Below, one piece after another: positions 12,079-24,799 of a stretch of 64,000 nt of DNA (position 1 is its first letter; each line of letters opens with the position of its first letter). The DNA is taken from assembly GCA_958496175.1 (NCBI GenBank), contig OY292277.1:4030001-4094000 (forward strand). Direction: 5' to 3'. Origin of the DNA: Sisyra terminalis (Eukaryota > Arthropoda > Insecta > Neuroptera > Sisyridae). The position numbers and the translations under genes were made by a program. The notes beneath the pieces are model-generated. The model had not been told where the DNA came from. It worked only from the letters and a program-made list of their open reading frames with translations, and did not search any database.

Positions 12079-15000
12079 TTTTATTTGTCTACTTGATAAA
12101 AATATTTAAAATTTATTTATAAATGTAATTTGAACTATATTTATTGATTTAAGTTTTTTCTTCTCATAAACAATAAGGAATAACAATTTGTAGCTAATTT
12201 GGCAGTTCGAATGCGTTTTAATTGTATCTTCTATCTTTAAACTTTTATCTGTAAGCGATTAAAGATGATTTTTGTTGTTGTTGTTGTTGTCTTGTTTAAC
12301 TTGTGCGTGGTTCTTATATTAATTTTTCCTTTTTTTTTATAATAATAAATTTGATTTGAATGCTTGGAAGCGAATTGTTTTTGACGTGTTTTAACTCTTC
12401 TAAGGAATACGAAAATATTGTGCTCTAAACACGTGGAGGAAGCTTAGTTAGTATCATAACTTATTTGAATATAAGCACAGTGTTCATAGAAAAATTTACG
12501 ATAGTTTGTAATGGAAGATTTATTTTACTACGTTTCAATTTTATTCTAAAGCAATCTGTTCTTGTCGTCACGCTCGTTCTGATGCGAAGTGATTAATGAA
12601 AAATCTGTAACAAAAAAAAAATGAGAATTAGAAAATGGAGCACAAACCTCGAAAGATAAAATTCCGAATTGAAAACAAATTCAGAATTACTTAGTTATTA
12701 GGTAATATCAAAAGTTCGTAAATCGATTTTTCGGTATTTCTACGTAAATATATTGTTCTTATTGAAAACTATTTACCTAAACAAACAACTTTCTAAAAAA
12801 AAATATGGATTTACGGTTTTTTGTAGATCTGAAGTCCCGGAAATGGTTTAGTTTTGGGTATTGAACTGTTTGCAACTTTTGATTAGCACGACGAAATCAA
12901 ACTAAATCAAAAATTTCATAAAATTGTAGCCAAAATCTACTTTAAAAAAATTAAAGTTATATATTAAATAGTTAGATAATACTTTAACTAATACTCTAAA
13001 AGAAGTAATAATTGCGTTTGTATCAACTTCTCAGACTATCTAAGATCCAAAAAATTTATGGGAACTTTATATCACTAAACAAACACTGATGGTCGTAGCT
13101 TTATCGTTTTGGCTAAAACATTTAAAAATTGGATGGGTAATTTCAAGATTCTTAGTACAAAAAATTTTTATTGTTGAATATCTTGGTGAATTTAGCATAG
13201 AGAAAAATATCAGTGCAATTAAAAGTGCATTCATCATGCTGTTATACTGTATTAATATTAGAAGACGAATATCAGTGGTTATTGTGGAACAACTTTTCGG
13301 GTTTCCTGGAACCTTTGGATTCAATGAATCCCTTTGAATTAAAAATGATACAACGTCGATTTTATTGTTGTTAAATCAATTTATCAAAACCAAAAAACAC
13401 TATAAACACAAAAAAATAACTTTTCAAAACATAATCAATCTAAAGTTTCCTTGAAGTTTCGTGAACACCATAAAAATAAAATGGAATAGCAGTAATTATC
13501 AAAAAAAAGAAAATCTATCGGCTTAATTGATTTAAGTACTGACTCATATCGATAAGAATTCCTGTTCTTTTTCTCTAAAATTTTCCTTGCTAGTTTTACA
13601 TTTCAACATTTCACAATTCTTAATCAAATTAGACATTATGATAACGCAAGTGTATTAAAAAAAATTTTTTGATAACTTATGTAAACTGCACATAAATAAT
13701 TCATTATATATCTAACAGGTAAAAAAGTAAATTTTATAATATCATCAAAAATCTTTTATCCACCACGCCTTTTGTGATTCTTATCTGTTATATGAAAAAT
13801 CAAAGGAAAATTTCGCTTTTAAACTATCGTAGAATTGATGGTTTTAATAACTTTGCAATTAAATGGAAAAACTATTAAAATTGTTTGCGATTAGTGAAAA
13901 TAACGGAAAAACCAACGACTGTTTTAATTGGTCGTGAAAATTGCAATTGTTAGTACTAGATCTAGGATTGTTGTAGGTCGTAATTGAGCATAATTTTCTA
14001 CGTGAGTAAAGGAACAATCAAAGAAAAACTTAATTTAGTTGTACGATATTTTCCAGTTGTTATCACAACTACACATTTTCATATTTAATTTATGAATTGA
14101 GTTTAATGCTTTAAGCTGAAATAGTTTCTCCATTTATGACTTAAGAAATTTGTATTATTTATATTTTTTGTTAAACAGGTAAAGAAATTTTTTAGTGGGT
14201 TACTCAAGAAATTTTAGTGTTACTGCAGATAGCGTGGAGTATCAATAGTTTGAAGCAACAAAATGCAGAGGATAAATGATAAAGCAAATGGTGTTCAGGG
14301 GTAATTTACGAGAAAATCATGGAAAAAAGCAAGGAAATTAAATCAAATTAGTTAATAAGATATTAGTGGTATGAGAAGAGTATTTAACAGATATTTGCGA
14401 CAAAGAAAACCGACAAAAAAAATTTGATTCTGAGGTCGAATTCCCTAGGAGTTTGACTAATTTACCTTTAGTGAAATCTATTTTGCTTTATTCAATCCCA
14501 AACGGTTTGAATCAAGAATTTTATATTTCTTGTGTCAAGAAACTCGCGTAGTTGAATAGAATGTCTAATACATTCCCAACAATGGTAAGTGTAGTTGAGT
14601 GAACTCCCCTCCACATTTCACATCAAAATTAGGGGATTTTATGTTTGTGTACCTAGGCTGCTCATGCGCATAACATAAAATGTTCAATACAGTTCCTTAT
14701 AGTGCTGGATCACTATTGTCAATTATTGTTCATGCCGTTTATAAAAAAATATAAATACTATCCAAGAGTATCGACAATAAATAAAAATTATTCCTTCTTC
14801 TCCTTCTCTCTGTTGCCTTAAAATTGTCATTCATTAATTTTATTAGAAATTATATTGAAGTTTTGAAACGACCGAGCTCCAACCTAGGTCGTTGAAGTGA
14901 AAAAGCGAGTTGGAGAGAGATAAGATTACCGAATCGAATACGGAATCAAACACGAATCCTCTATACTTTACCTCTGTGTTTTTTAAGCTGTATTATCAAT

Positions 15001-15160
15001 TTGAACCTATGAATTTTGCTTTTCATTTAACATTTTAACTTATAAGTATACAACATTATTTATAAATTATTGTTTTACTAAGTGTAATAACATATTTTAA
15101 TATCCATTAAAAAAATGTTAGCGGATAATTTGTGTTGAACGATTATTAAATGTATTGTAT
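12079..15160. other. AT-rich intergenic DNA upstream of the reductase gene
   Basis: The first few hundred bases should include the promoter of the minus-strand reductase gene. A short GTT trinucleotide run lies near 12270-12290. An 85-codon frame at 13067-13324 is open on both strands and resembles nothing I know. Around 14580-14850 there is a TATA-like run and a polyadenylation-like AATAAA, faintly suggestive of a decayed LTR, which I cannot support further. Confidence 0.4.
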
Positions 15161-15169
15161 TTTATAAAA

Positions 15170-15394
15170 ATGGCTGATGACGCGGTCAAAGTATATTTAA
15201 TGAGTCGGAGGTTCGAAGATCTTCTTGATAGTTTTTGAGGTTTGTATATTATTTTTTAAGAAATTAAAATATTTATATATTTATAAACTTTTATTGTTCC
15301 TCCACGAGTCGGTGTACCAGTCAAACAAAAAAATTATTGGAAACCTAGGTCAAAAAAAAGCCAGCGAGGATTTGCTGTTCATATTAAAGTAAGT
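15170..15394 (+). pseudogene. Possible degenerate coding fragment
   Basis: A short frame starts at ATG 15170 (MADDAVKVYLMSRRFEDLLD) and stops at 15238. A second frame near 15303-15390 reads PRVGVPVKQKNYWKP and on to FAVHIK, and ends at a donor-like gtaagt. The pieces look like parts of one eroded protein of the uncharacterised kind often found in repeat-rich arthropod genomes. The evidence is weak and no family is assigned. Confidence 0.2.
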
Positions 15395-15757
15395 TATATT
15401 TATAATAATATATTTTATTTTATTCTAATAAATGATTATTTGTATTTTTTATAGTATGGGCTTGGGGTATTTAAAGTTCTTAAATATAGTACGGACTTAT
15501 ACTTTTAATTAAATAATTTAAGTTTACATATTTTGTTTTATTTAAAAATATGTTATAATTATTTACATATGGTCTTAATAAATTATATAAAATGAAAACC
15601 AAATCAGCCTTTATTTAATAAATTATACCTACTTTCTAGCCAAGTATATTTTTAATTTTAAATAAAATTTAATTGAAACTATTTTTTTTCCTTTTGGTTG
15701 AAATATCTGTGCGAATTAAACCAAATATATAAAATGATTTGAATTAAGTATAGTTAT

Positions 15758-16740
15758 TAGGATGATTTTTTTTTACTTTTTTTGACTTTTTTTGGTTCCA
15801 TCGTGAAATTTTGTTGGAAATACCAAAAAAAAAAAAAATCCCTGAAATTTGAGCCCTTAATATTAATTTTAAGTCCTCGACCAAGACGTGTATAGATTTC
15901 CCATTGAAAATACACGGAAACTCTGATTTTTTATTTTTAAATTTCTATATCTCAGCGGCATTTCATGGGATCGCTTTTACCGAAGATGGTTTTTTCTCAG
16001 AATTAAACGCTCTACAAAAGTGCCCATTGCGACAAAGTCGTAACTCACACCGGTGAGGTAGTACGAGCCACTGAACCTGATTTATCCATAAAATTCGCGT
16101 TTTTTTTGCATTTATCTCGTAAATAACAAGAGCTACGGAAAAATTATAAATGAAAAACTTGTAGAGAATTTGATTTCCTACAAAAAAGTTCGTGTAGACC
16201 AAATCGATTGATTTAAAGTTTAAATCAATGATCGGCAAAAATTTCACAGAAAAATCAATTCAAGGCTTTATATCTCGTTTAATATTGATCTTAGCGATTT
16301 GGTCTACACGAACTTTTTTGTAGGAAATCAAATTCTCTACAAGTTTTTCATTTATAATTTTTCCGTAGCTCTTGTTATTTACGAGATAAATGCAAAAAAA
16401 AACGCGAATTTTATGGATAAATCAGGTTGAGTGGCCCGTACTACCTCACCGGTGTGAGTTACGACTTTGTCGCAATGGGCACTTTTGTAGAGCGTTTAAT
16501 TCTGAGAAAAAACCATCTTCGGTAAAAACGATCCCATGAAATGCCGCTGAGATATAGAAATTTAAAAATAAAAATCAGAGTTTCCGTGTATTTTCAATGG
16601 GAAATCTTTACACGGCTTGGTCGAGGACTTAAAATTAATATTAAGGGCTCAAACTTTCAGAGAATCTTTTTTTTGGTATTTCCAACAAAATTTCACGATG
16701 GAACCAACAAAAAAAAAAAGTTAAAAAAAAAATCACCCTA
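15758..16740. mobile_element. Foldback element, 983 bp, with 8-bp target duplication
   Basis: Almost the whole element is one inverted repeat: 15758-16215 pairs with about 16285-16740, around a ~70-bp centre. Tips read taggatgattttttttt at the left and, reverse-complemented, tagggtgattttttttt at the right. ATAGTTAT flanks both sides (15750-15757 and 16741-16748), an exact 8-bp target duplication. Eight-base duplications are usual for hAT, among other superfamilies. The arms carry the shared blocks 'gagcccttaatattaa' and 'ctctacaaaagtg'. No transposase is encoded; a 94-codon frame in one arm is a by-product of the palindrome. Arms still match closely, so the insertion looks fairly young. Confidence 0.9.
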
Positions 16741-17011
16741 ATAGTTATGTTTGAAGGAAATATCGAAATTTTTAATCAAGTTTATATATTGTTTGAAATA
16801 AATATGATGGTGATCGTACAAAGAAATCGAAGTTGACTTAATATCGCTAAGTTTTCCACTCAACTGAATATTTCTTGGTCCAAGAAACAATTTTGAAATT
16901 CGTATAGCGCTTGATTTAAATATCATGCGCATTTCGCCGTACATTACAGCTGGTTTTAAGCAAACGAAAAACGTTTAAGATTAGTCCGATTTTTTTACGG
17001 TGTATATTAAG

Positions 17012-17092
17012 TCAATGAAAGCAAGCGGGAATGATGAAATTTCTGTGGAAATTTGGAAAAAAATAAAAGAAGCAGGCATTTACTTTCTAGGA
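17012..17092 (+). pseudogene. RTE-like reverse transcriptase fragment
   Basis: The frame reads SMKASGNDEISVEIWKKIKE, matching the 'K..K..G.D.IP.E..K' block at the start of RTE-type reverse transcriptase domains. Only about 27 codons are recognisable, then similarity ends. A decayed 5'-truncated or internally deleted copy. Confidence 0.5.
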
Positions 17093-17174
17093 CCAAAACT
17101 TCATACTTTTGGATATCACAAAAGAAAAAATTTCAACCAGAAAATGCAATGATAATAGAACTATCAGTCTTGTT

Positions 17175-17345
17175 TCAATAAAAAGATTGGAAAAAGATCC
17201 TGAAGAGTACGAGGATCCATTTGGTTTCAAAGCAGAAACCAGAAATGTCAAAAGAAACAGTGCCAGACAAAAAACAGGTAAGTTGAGGAAAGCCAGCATT
17301 AAAAAGGCTACTGATGAGGCAAAAGAAGACTTAAAAATGCGGTAG
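17175..17345 (+). other. Unrecognised charged open frame
   Basis: About 56 codons rich in Lys, Arg, Glu and Asp (RLEKDPEEYEDPFGFKAETR near its start) end at TAG 17343-17345. A donor-like gtaagt lies at about 17278. It may be a small exon, a pseudogene fragment or chance. It resembles no family I can name. Confidence 0.2.
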
Positions 17346-17539
17346 TGGATTAAACTTTTGTAGTCCTCCCGGTACAACTTGATTACAATTTTCAAATTTC
17401 AGAATTGAAGTTTTTTCTCTGAAGAAAATATGCAAAAGCTCTCATGAAATTGTTAAGGATTAAGTTTACTTAACTTCAGCAATTGGCGGTTCCGTCTTAT
17501 TTTTAGTTCAACTCAATAAAATTTTGTCTATTGAAAAGG

Positions 17540-18180
17540 TGAACCACCTTTGTCATCGGCACCGAAACTCAACAACCCTTTCGCAGCGAAAGCTGCCCAC
17601 CCCAATCTGTTGATATTAATACCCAAAAAAAGAAAAAGGCTAAATAGGTTAAAAGCGAACACTCCCCACGAGAGCACGAGAGAAACAAATTAGATGTCGG
17701 CTTACATTTCGCTCAATTTACATAAATTGTCGAGAAAATTGCCGAGGCTGAACGCAAGCCACGCTGCGAATCGATAAAAGAATTTCCACAGAATTACCTT
17801 GACGTTTTCATTTGAATGCTTGACGACATTAGCGTCTTTTAATTGGTCGAAAATTCAACTAACATGTTTGCCCCGATATTTATTTCCTGAACGAGTGCGG
17901 AAAGCGCCCAGTTTTGCAGTTTTGATAAGGTCTTATCGGCGATGTGCATTGCCATATGCACCGACACAAATGACGTGGCACTCATTTATTAAACGCAAAC
18001 GAACCATGCTGCATTACTCTATTGACATTTCCACTCATTAAACAATCAATGAAACATATTAAGCGCTCGATTTTACAACAAATATCCACAAACCGGCGCC
18101 GACCTTCGCCGTTTCCAATTTTCGGTCGGAAAAGTTAAGATGTCCAACGCAACATTCATTATCAGAAAAAAAAATAATGT
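17540..18180. other. GC-richer non-coding island
   Basis: This stretch has visibly more C and G and fewer homopolymer runs than its surroundings, and no long open frame. It could be a conserved regulatory element or an old gene remnant. No specific site is called. Confidence 0.3.
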
Positions 18181-18639
18181 CTTCATTATCAAATACGTTC
18201 TTAATTAAAAAAAAACTTACATTTACAATATAAATAAATATCTAGTTAAAGTAATTTAATTTTAACATTGAAATTACATTCAATTAACTAGCTATTTGTT
18301 GATACTTAACATAATTTTCAAAATATGTTTTTTTTCATTTAAGTTCTACAATTTAAATAAATTGTTATTTAATTAAGAAACAATTTTTGTCATACTTTTT
18401 TAGGTGATCATTGATTTTTTTTGAGAAAATGGTTCCAAAAATCTTGAACCATTAAACAACTGGAATCTTCGACTACAACTTGAAGAACCTCGCCAGAATT
18501 ATATAGCACTAAAAGAAGAAATATAATCAAAAAAGAACCAAAAATCCTAGCACATGTATCCTAATAACAATTTTATTGATTGATTATTTTTATGGATAAT
18601 TTTTAACGCAAAGTACTTTCCAATTTTTCGCTAATCGAT

Positions 18640-21110
18640 GGGAAATCGTTCGTAGAGGTTTGTGAAAAAAAAAACCGTTGCATTTGTGCCAAAATATTTT
18701 AGTTTAAATGAATTAATTACAAAAATGTAATTATTTTGTCATTGATATAGTGAAATATTAAGAAAATAGAGTTTTTAGCGACTTATAAGTCAAAAATGCA
18801 GGAGAATTTAGAAAACTGTTGCGTAACTGTAAAACAAAAAAAAAAAATTAAAGGAAACTTAACAAAACCTCCCCCCAATCGAAAAATTGGGGACAAAAAA
18901 GGCATTTATGAAATTATTTTTTTCCCGAAATTGTATTTTCACGAAACTTATTTAATTATTTAATCTATTATTATAAAGAGGAAAGATTCGATTGTTTGTT
19001 TGCTTTGAATAGGCTCCAAAACTATTTGGCCGATTTGAAAAATTCTTTCACTGTTGGGAAGCTACAATATTTCCGGGGAACATAGGCTATATTAAATATT
19101 CAAAAAAATTAGGAATCCATACTAAAACTCCAATAATGTGTGAAAAAATTACCAAAAAACTTTCTTACATCGCGTGCGCTGGCGATTTAACTAAAGAACA
19201 GAGCAACCGAGTTTAATGAAACTTTATATTAAGATACAACACAATTACCCACACACGTTAGGCTACTTATCATTTCTTAAAAATAATAAGGGAATGTATC
19301 CCCTACGTAAAAACTGAGGGATGAAAAAAAAATTACTTTAGATAGGCGAGTTATATATCATTGGAAAGGTATTTAACAGTGAAAAAATGATCTGTATTAA
19401 TATTTTTAGTTGAACTAATAAAAAGCACAGTAATTTAATTTAAAGTACAAAAAATTGCCTTTTTGAAATATTAATGTTTTCATAGACAATAATCTGACAA
19501 TAAACTTTTTTTTTTACAAAATTGTTGTAAATAGATCCTTAGGGTTGCTCAGTAAGCAAATATTAACGAAAAAAATGTAATAATAAAAATAGAAATAAAG
19601 CTTAAAGTAAATACGTTTTTAAAACCGATCATATATAAAATGTTGTATTTATATACTCCTCTGACTGATGAAATTTTAATATTCGGTGTATTCCTTATAG
19701 GAATTAGGCATGTGATAAGATTTTTTTTTTAAAATTCCAACCCTAACAGACAAGGGTGGATGCAGGATTTTTTTCTTGGGGGGGGACAATATCTTTTATT
19801 TGCAAGTACGTGAAAGGGATCACGAAAAAAGTTCGCAATTCCAGTCAGAAATCATCATAATGATAAATAATAAATAATCATATCATCATAATGATAAAAG
19901 AAATTTAAAATCCTCTTCCAGAGCAAAAGGCATACGCCAAATTGTGTATGGTGAACTCTGGACTATCCAATATGGTTTTATTATATAGTTGAAATTCAGA
20001 TATTTTAATAATAAGTTAATAGAGACATAATGGTTATACATGATTATGGAAGAACTGGGTTTCGTGCAATTGTACAAATTTCAATTTCGCGGTTGTGTTG
20101 TACATTGCAATAGTGTAATAGTTTTTGGAAAAAGGTTCATTCTGGAATCGAAAAAGGGAGATGGGGTTATTTTGACGCGAGTATTTTGATAACTTTCGAC
20201 TTTTTTTAGTCATAATTAGGACCGAATTTATTGAACTTGGCGATATTTTTTATTTATCTATAGATGCTGATTAATTTACGGAGTATTTGGTTCTTTGCAA
20301 CAGTTTATTAAATGTGTCTTTTTCAAGAGATGTGAAGTGTTTTTAAGTATGATTATATTTTTCGTAAAATACATAAGAAAAATAAAATACGTTACGCAGA
20401 CGAAGTCGTGGGGATCAGCTAGTCATTGATATAGTGAAATATTAAAAAAATAGAGTTTTTAGCGACTTATACAATCAAAAATGCAGGAAAGTTTAGAAAA
20501 CTATTGCTTAATTGTAAAACAAAAAGAAAAATTAAGAAATATTTTACAAAACCTTCCCCCTAATCAAAAAAATTGGAGATAAAAAAGGCATTTATGAAAG
20601 TATTTTCTTTCCCAAAATTGTATTTTCACAAAAGTCTCCAAAATTGAAACATAATTAAGCACGCTTTTCACCCAAATATCTTCATCGTTTGTGAAAATCA
20701 ATTTTTTCAAAGTCTTCAATAACACATAATCTTATATTTCACATATTTAGGGAGAATATTTAGGGGAAAAGCGTGTTTAATTAGGTCTAGATTTTTGTTA
20801 TTTTGGAAAAATTCATGAAAATACAATTTAAGAAAAAAAAATAATTTCATAAATGCCTTTTTTTCTCCAATTTTTTGCTTGGGGGGGGATATTTTGTTAA
20901 ATTTTCTTTAATTTTTCTTCTTGATGTTTTATTGTTAAACGAGTTTTCCAAATTTTCCTGCTTTTTGATAGTATAAATCGCTAAGAACCCGATTTTCTTA
21001 ACATTTCACTATATCAATTAAAAAAATAAATAAATTTTCGTAATTAATTAATTTCTACTAAAATATTTTGTTACAAACCTCGATCGACAGGCAAATAAAT
21101 TTTTTTGGAA
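18640..21110. repeat. Foldback element split by a Helitron
   Basis: The left arm (about 18640-18950) matches the reverse complement of about 20818-21110, including 'aggtttgt', 'caaaatattttag', 'aattaattac', 'attgatatagtga' and 'aaggcatttatgaa'. Part of the left arm, 18739-18950, is repeated directly at 20423-20634, just after the Helitron 3' end. An inner inverted pair ('taattaagcacgcttttcac' near 20650 and 'gaaaagcgtgtttaatta' near 20780) completes the foldback. No coding capacity. Confidence 0.75.
18964..20422 (+). mobile_element. Non-autonomous Helitron
   Basis: It starts with TCTATTATTATAAAGAGGAA and ends with CGAAGTCGTGGGGATCAGCTAG, the TC and CTAG termini of insect Helitrons, and sits between an A and a T as Helitrons do. 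Internal sequence such as 'ggctccaaaactatttggcc' and 'ttctttcactgttgggaag' is typical of the terminal region of this group. A second copy lies at 54009-55372. No Rep/helicase frame is present, so it is non-autonomous. The central part contains unrelated sequence, including a run of G near 19780. Confidence 0.85.
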
Positions 21111-24110
21111 AATGCAAACTTTAAAATTTTAATGGCTAATTGGTATAGGGTGAAAAACTTGTCTCTTTTTTCTAAATTTGGTTTAGGCATTTTGAAATAA
21201 GTAATACTTTGCTACAAAAATATAAAACCAATTTTAAAATTAAATTATTTTATAAAAATTTAAAACTATATCGGAGCTTATAGTGCATACGGAAAAATTT
21301 CTATGAAATACTTGCCATATTGATCAATATTGGCAAGTTATTACAAGAGTATCAAGGGTTGGGGTATTTCAAAGATTGGGTAGTTGGCAACCACGTCATT
21401 GTTACATAACTTTATAAATTTTCTATGATTTTTTCGATGAAAAATGTTCAAAATAATGTGATTCAGCAAAAATATATTTAAAGATATATTAAAAACAATT
21501 AATAGTTGGGAACCATGCTAATTTCTAAAACCTATATTCATTTTATTGCAATCTATATATCATTCCTTTTGAAATGGTTTATTTCGATTTTAACCAAGTA
21601 ATTTCATTTTTTCTTCGTAAACGACTTTTCTAAAAGACTTCTATATTTTCTTCCTACCAATGCATAAAAACAAAGTTTGGAAAAAGCAACTATTGGACCA
21701 CAAATTTGAACAGTCATTGTTGACAATTATTTTCTTTGAAAAAAAAACGTCAATTTTAAAATTATCTGCAACTTCAAGAACAAAAATTAAATGCCTATTT
21801 ATCAACGGTTTGGGAATATTTCAAATTATCTGTTCAGCCAAGTAATGGCAACAATTCTTCCAAGTATTTTCTGTTATCAAAGTATATCAGAAAGTTTCAA
21901 TGTTTTTAAGTCTTTCTGTGTCAATAATTTTTTTCCAATTTAACGTCTGATATTATTTAACTGCAAATTATTATCATAATTATTGTTTTCTTCATTCCAA
22001 AAAATAAATTTAAACCACAAAATTTATTGATTAGTTAACTTTAAAAACGGACTTGTGGTGTACAAATGTTTCAATGTCACAAAGCCAAAAGTTTTAAGAT
22101 CATTTTGGAACCACTTGTATAAAAATTAGTGAGCAATACGAAAATTTAAAGTTTGGGAATCGAAATTTAAATTAAACAAATATCAAATCTTTAATTCTAC
22201 GTAAGCATATTTGTTGTATGCTTATTTCAACATTGGCTGGTGATTACAACGATAAAAAAACTAGAGAAGAATTATAACTTTATCTTAAATAAGCATTAAT
22301 CGATTATCTGAATATTATATTAATCGATAACAAGCATTAAAATGAATGATTCCCTTTCTGATAACAAAATTTTGAAAACATTTCCTACGAATGCCAAATG
22401 AATCACCGAAAAAACGATCCCACAAACCTAGACTGGCAGAAAATTAGCATTGATATTTTGGTGCATAAATGTATAAATTGGCCTTAATTAATATCACTAC
22501 CTACCAATTCCGGATCTCGTTTCATCAACTACTTTGCCTCGTATACATTCAAAATGTACTGCGGAATTTATCACAGCAATAAAATCAAACACTTGTTCAA
22601 TTTCATATTTTTCAATGATCAAAGAAAAAAATTTGTTAATATTTTGGATAATTTATGTTGTGCAACAATTAAATAATACTAATTGCGACAAATTATTTTA
22701 TTTGTATGGATATTAATTTGTATTTGGTCGATTGGTTTCAAGACCACGTTAATTACTTGAAAAAAAAAATGGGATTTCGATTCGTTCAAAGTGTGATAAT
22801 TATCGAAATATCTGTGTCAATAGGCACTTCACACATTTAACGTTGATTTCCTTCCAGTTTTGAGTGGTTTTCAAAGAAAACAATTCCTCAAAATTTAAAG
22901 TCTTTAAAAAAATTTGTTTGGTATTTAACAAACTACAATTAGGGTTCAAAATAATTTTCTGTAACGCAAAAATATAAAAAGTTATCAATTTTTCGTAAAC
23001 TATTCAAATTGGGTACATTTTTATGCAAAAATACAAGACAATTATTTTTTAGAGAAACAAATTTTCGACAATTCAAAACAAAAATGAATCCTCTACGACA
23101 AACCTGAGCCAAATAATCCGCAAATAAATGAAAAAATATCCGTCATTGATTAGACCCCGATTTTAGTTGTCTATGTTCAAGCAACCTAGATTCCAGACAT
23201 TGTAATAGGTATCCATTTTCCGATATAATCTCCCTCCCCTTCCCCGCCCCGGATTTTATTAGCCCACATTGCAATTAGAACACGTGCCAAATTCCTTTAT
23301 AAATTAAGGGTAGAACAATGCAACTGGAACGAGAATTGCCAATGATACTGGCAGCCTCCTGTTTGGTCCATGGTGAGAATAACTATGATCAGGGAGGGTG
23401 GAAAGTGGAGAGATCAAAGGATAGTTTGCAGATTATACAATAAAATTACAACGGCGATGAGCTTAAAATTCAAGCTTTTAAAGTAAACTTGGGAAAAGTT
23501 TTCTTTTTTCTTATGATTTTAAAAATTGTCATCAATACTTTAATCTTACCGAAAAGGGGCAAAGTTAAAGCTTTTATTGAAAGCATAGAGTACTTCTGTC
23601 AATAAATAACCAGTTTTTTTAAAAAAAAAACGGTGACCTTTACGACTAAACAGGGGGAATATGAAATGTAAGAAAATCTCATAAAAAAGTATTAGTGATA
23701 TTTTGGAGGATTTACCACATTTACCCTTAACAATCAAAAATACTTTAAAATTTGAGCAGCTTAATTGCATATTAGAGAATCTTTATAAGTAAATGTATCT
23801 AAGCTTTTTCTGAAGAAATATTACTCAACTGCAAATTAAAACGATAAATCCTATAGAAATATAACTTTCTAATAAATTTCTTGGCACAATTAATATAAGT
23901 ATACCAAAAAATAATTGATGCATTAAAGGTGTGCTTACTTCTTTTATCAAGAAAATTTTTGCAGCAATTTTCCTCAATTCAAAAATAAATTCATGGACTT
24001 AATAGTACTGTATTTAAACTGATAACGGTGAAAATTGGTAGTTAATTACGAAAAATGTACATGAAAATTGGAATATTTCCTATTTAAAAAATTCCATACT
24101 AGAGTTAGCA
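21111..24110. other. AT-rich intergenic DNA
   Basis: No gene or structured repeat recognised. Open frames here are short and have no family resemblance. A C-rich run occurs near 23230-23255. Confidence 0.45.
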
Positions 24111-24148
24111 TAATGGGACCCTCGTTGGAAAAACGAAAAATGCATGTT

Positions 24149-24541
24149 TAATAGCATTTTTACAACGCCTGCTCTGGAAGTTGACTTTTCGAGTGCTGTA
24201 TGTCACCTTCAAAATACACAATAACCGCATACTTGATTATATGTGTTTCATAAACGCACATGTTCGGTTAAATATGACATAACTGCACAGATTTCACCTA
24301 AACTATACGACTATAGAAATATAACCTTACGAACACAGTCTGTACTTGACTCGCTCTATCTTTCTCACTTTATTAGACTACTGAAACGCCATTTGATGTC
24401 GCGACAATAAATTACTTTTTGTCGTTTTTTTTATGCAATAAAATTAAAATTTGAAATAATAGAAAAAATAATTTTTAAAATTATCCCATTTCTCCAAATT
24501 GAACTTCCAGAGCAGTAGTTGTAAAAATTATTGTATGCTAC
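24149..24541. mobile_element. Candidate MITE, ~390 bp
   Basis: Imperfect ~30-bp terminal inverted repeats: left 'tttttacaacgcctgctctggaagtt' (from about 24156), right 'aacttccagagcagtagttgtaaaaa' (about 24500-24527). The interior is non-coding. Exact ends and the target duplication cannot be fixed, because the flank itself has further inverted repeat (tagcat/atgcta). Confidence 0.6.
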
Positions 24542-24543
24542 TG

Positions 24544-24749
24544 GTGGGATAAGTAGCAAATATGACAGTCGTGATTACGACATTCGCTGTCAGGTTTATG
24601 GGGCATTCGTATGAAGACTCGTGTGACTATCGCAACTCGCCTAACGGCTCGTTGCGACATCTGCCACACTCGTCTTCATACGAATGCCCCATAAACCTTA
24701 CGCTCATGTCGCAAAGCACGACTGTCAAATTATTTGCTACTTATCCCAC
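24544..24749. repeat. 206-bp near-perfect palindrome
   Basis: The left arm from 'gtgggataagtagcaaat' and the right arm ending in 'atttgctacttatcccac' are reverse complements over almost their full length, meeting near 24646 at 'cgcctaacggct'. Arms are GC-rich compared with their surroundings and share 'aggtttatggggcattcgta' exactly. They abut the candidate MITE at 24149-24541, so both may be parts of one element. A transcript would fold into a ~100-bp hairpin. Confidence 0.85.
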
Positions 24750-24799
24750 ATGTAGCATAAATAACTATAATTGCAGAATAAAAATTGATATTTAAGGTG

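Noticed and set aside
13067..13337. Frames of 82-85 codons open on both strands
   Set aside because: No family resemblance, AT-rich residue composition, no flanking gene structure; likely chance.
14580..15000. Possible solo LTR (TATA-like run followed by AATAAA)
   Set aside because: No paired TG...CA ends, target duplication or primer-binding site could be located.
15963..16247. 94-codon minus-strand frame
   Set aside because: Lies entirely in one arm of the foldback element and is not kept open in the other arm, so it is incidental.
24562..24795. 77-codon frame across the palindrome
   Set aside because: The reading crosses both complementary arms; no protein similarity, and the DNA secondary structure is the better explanation.
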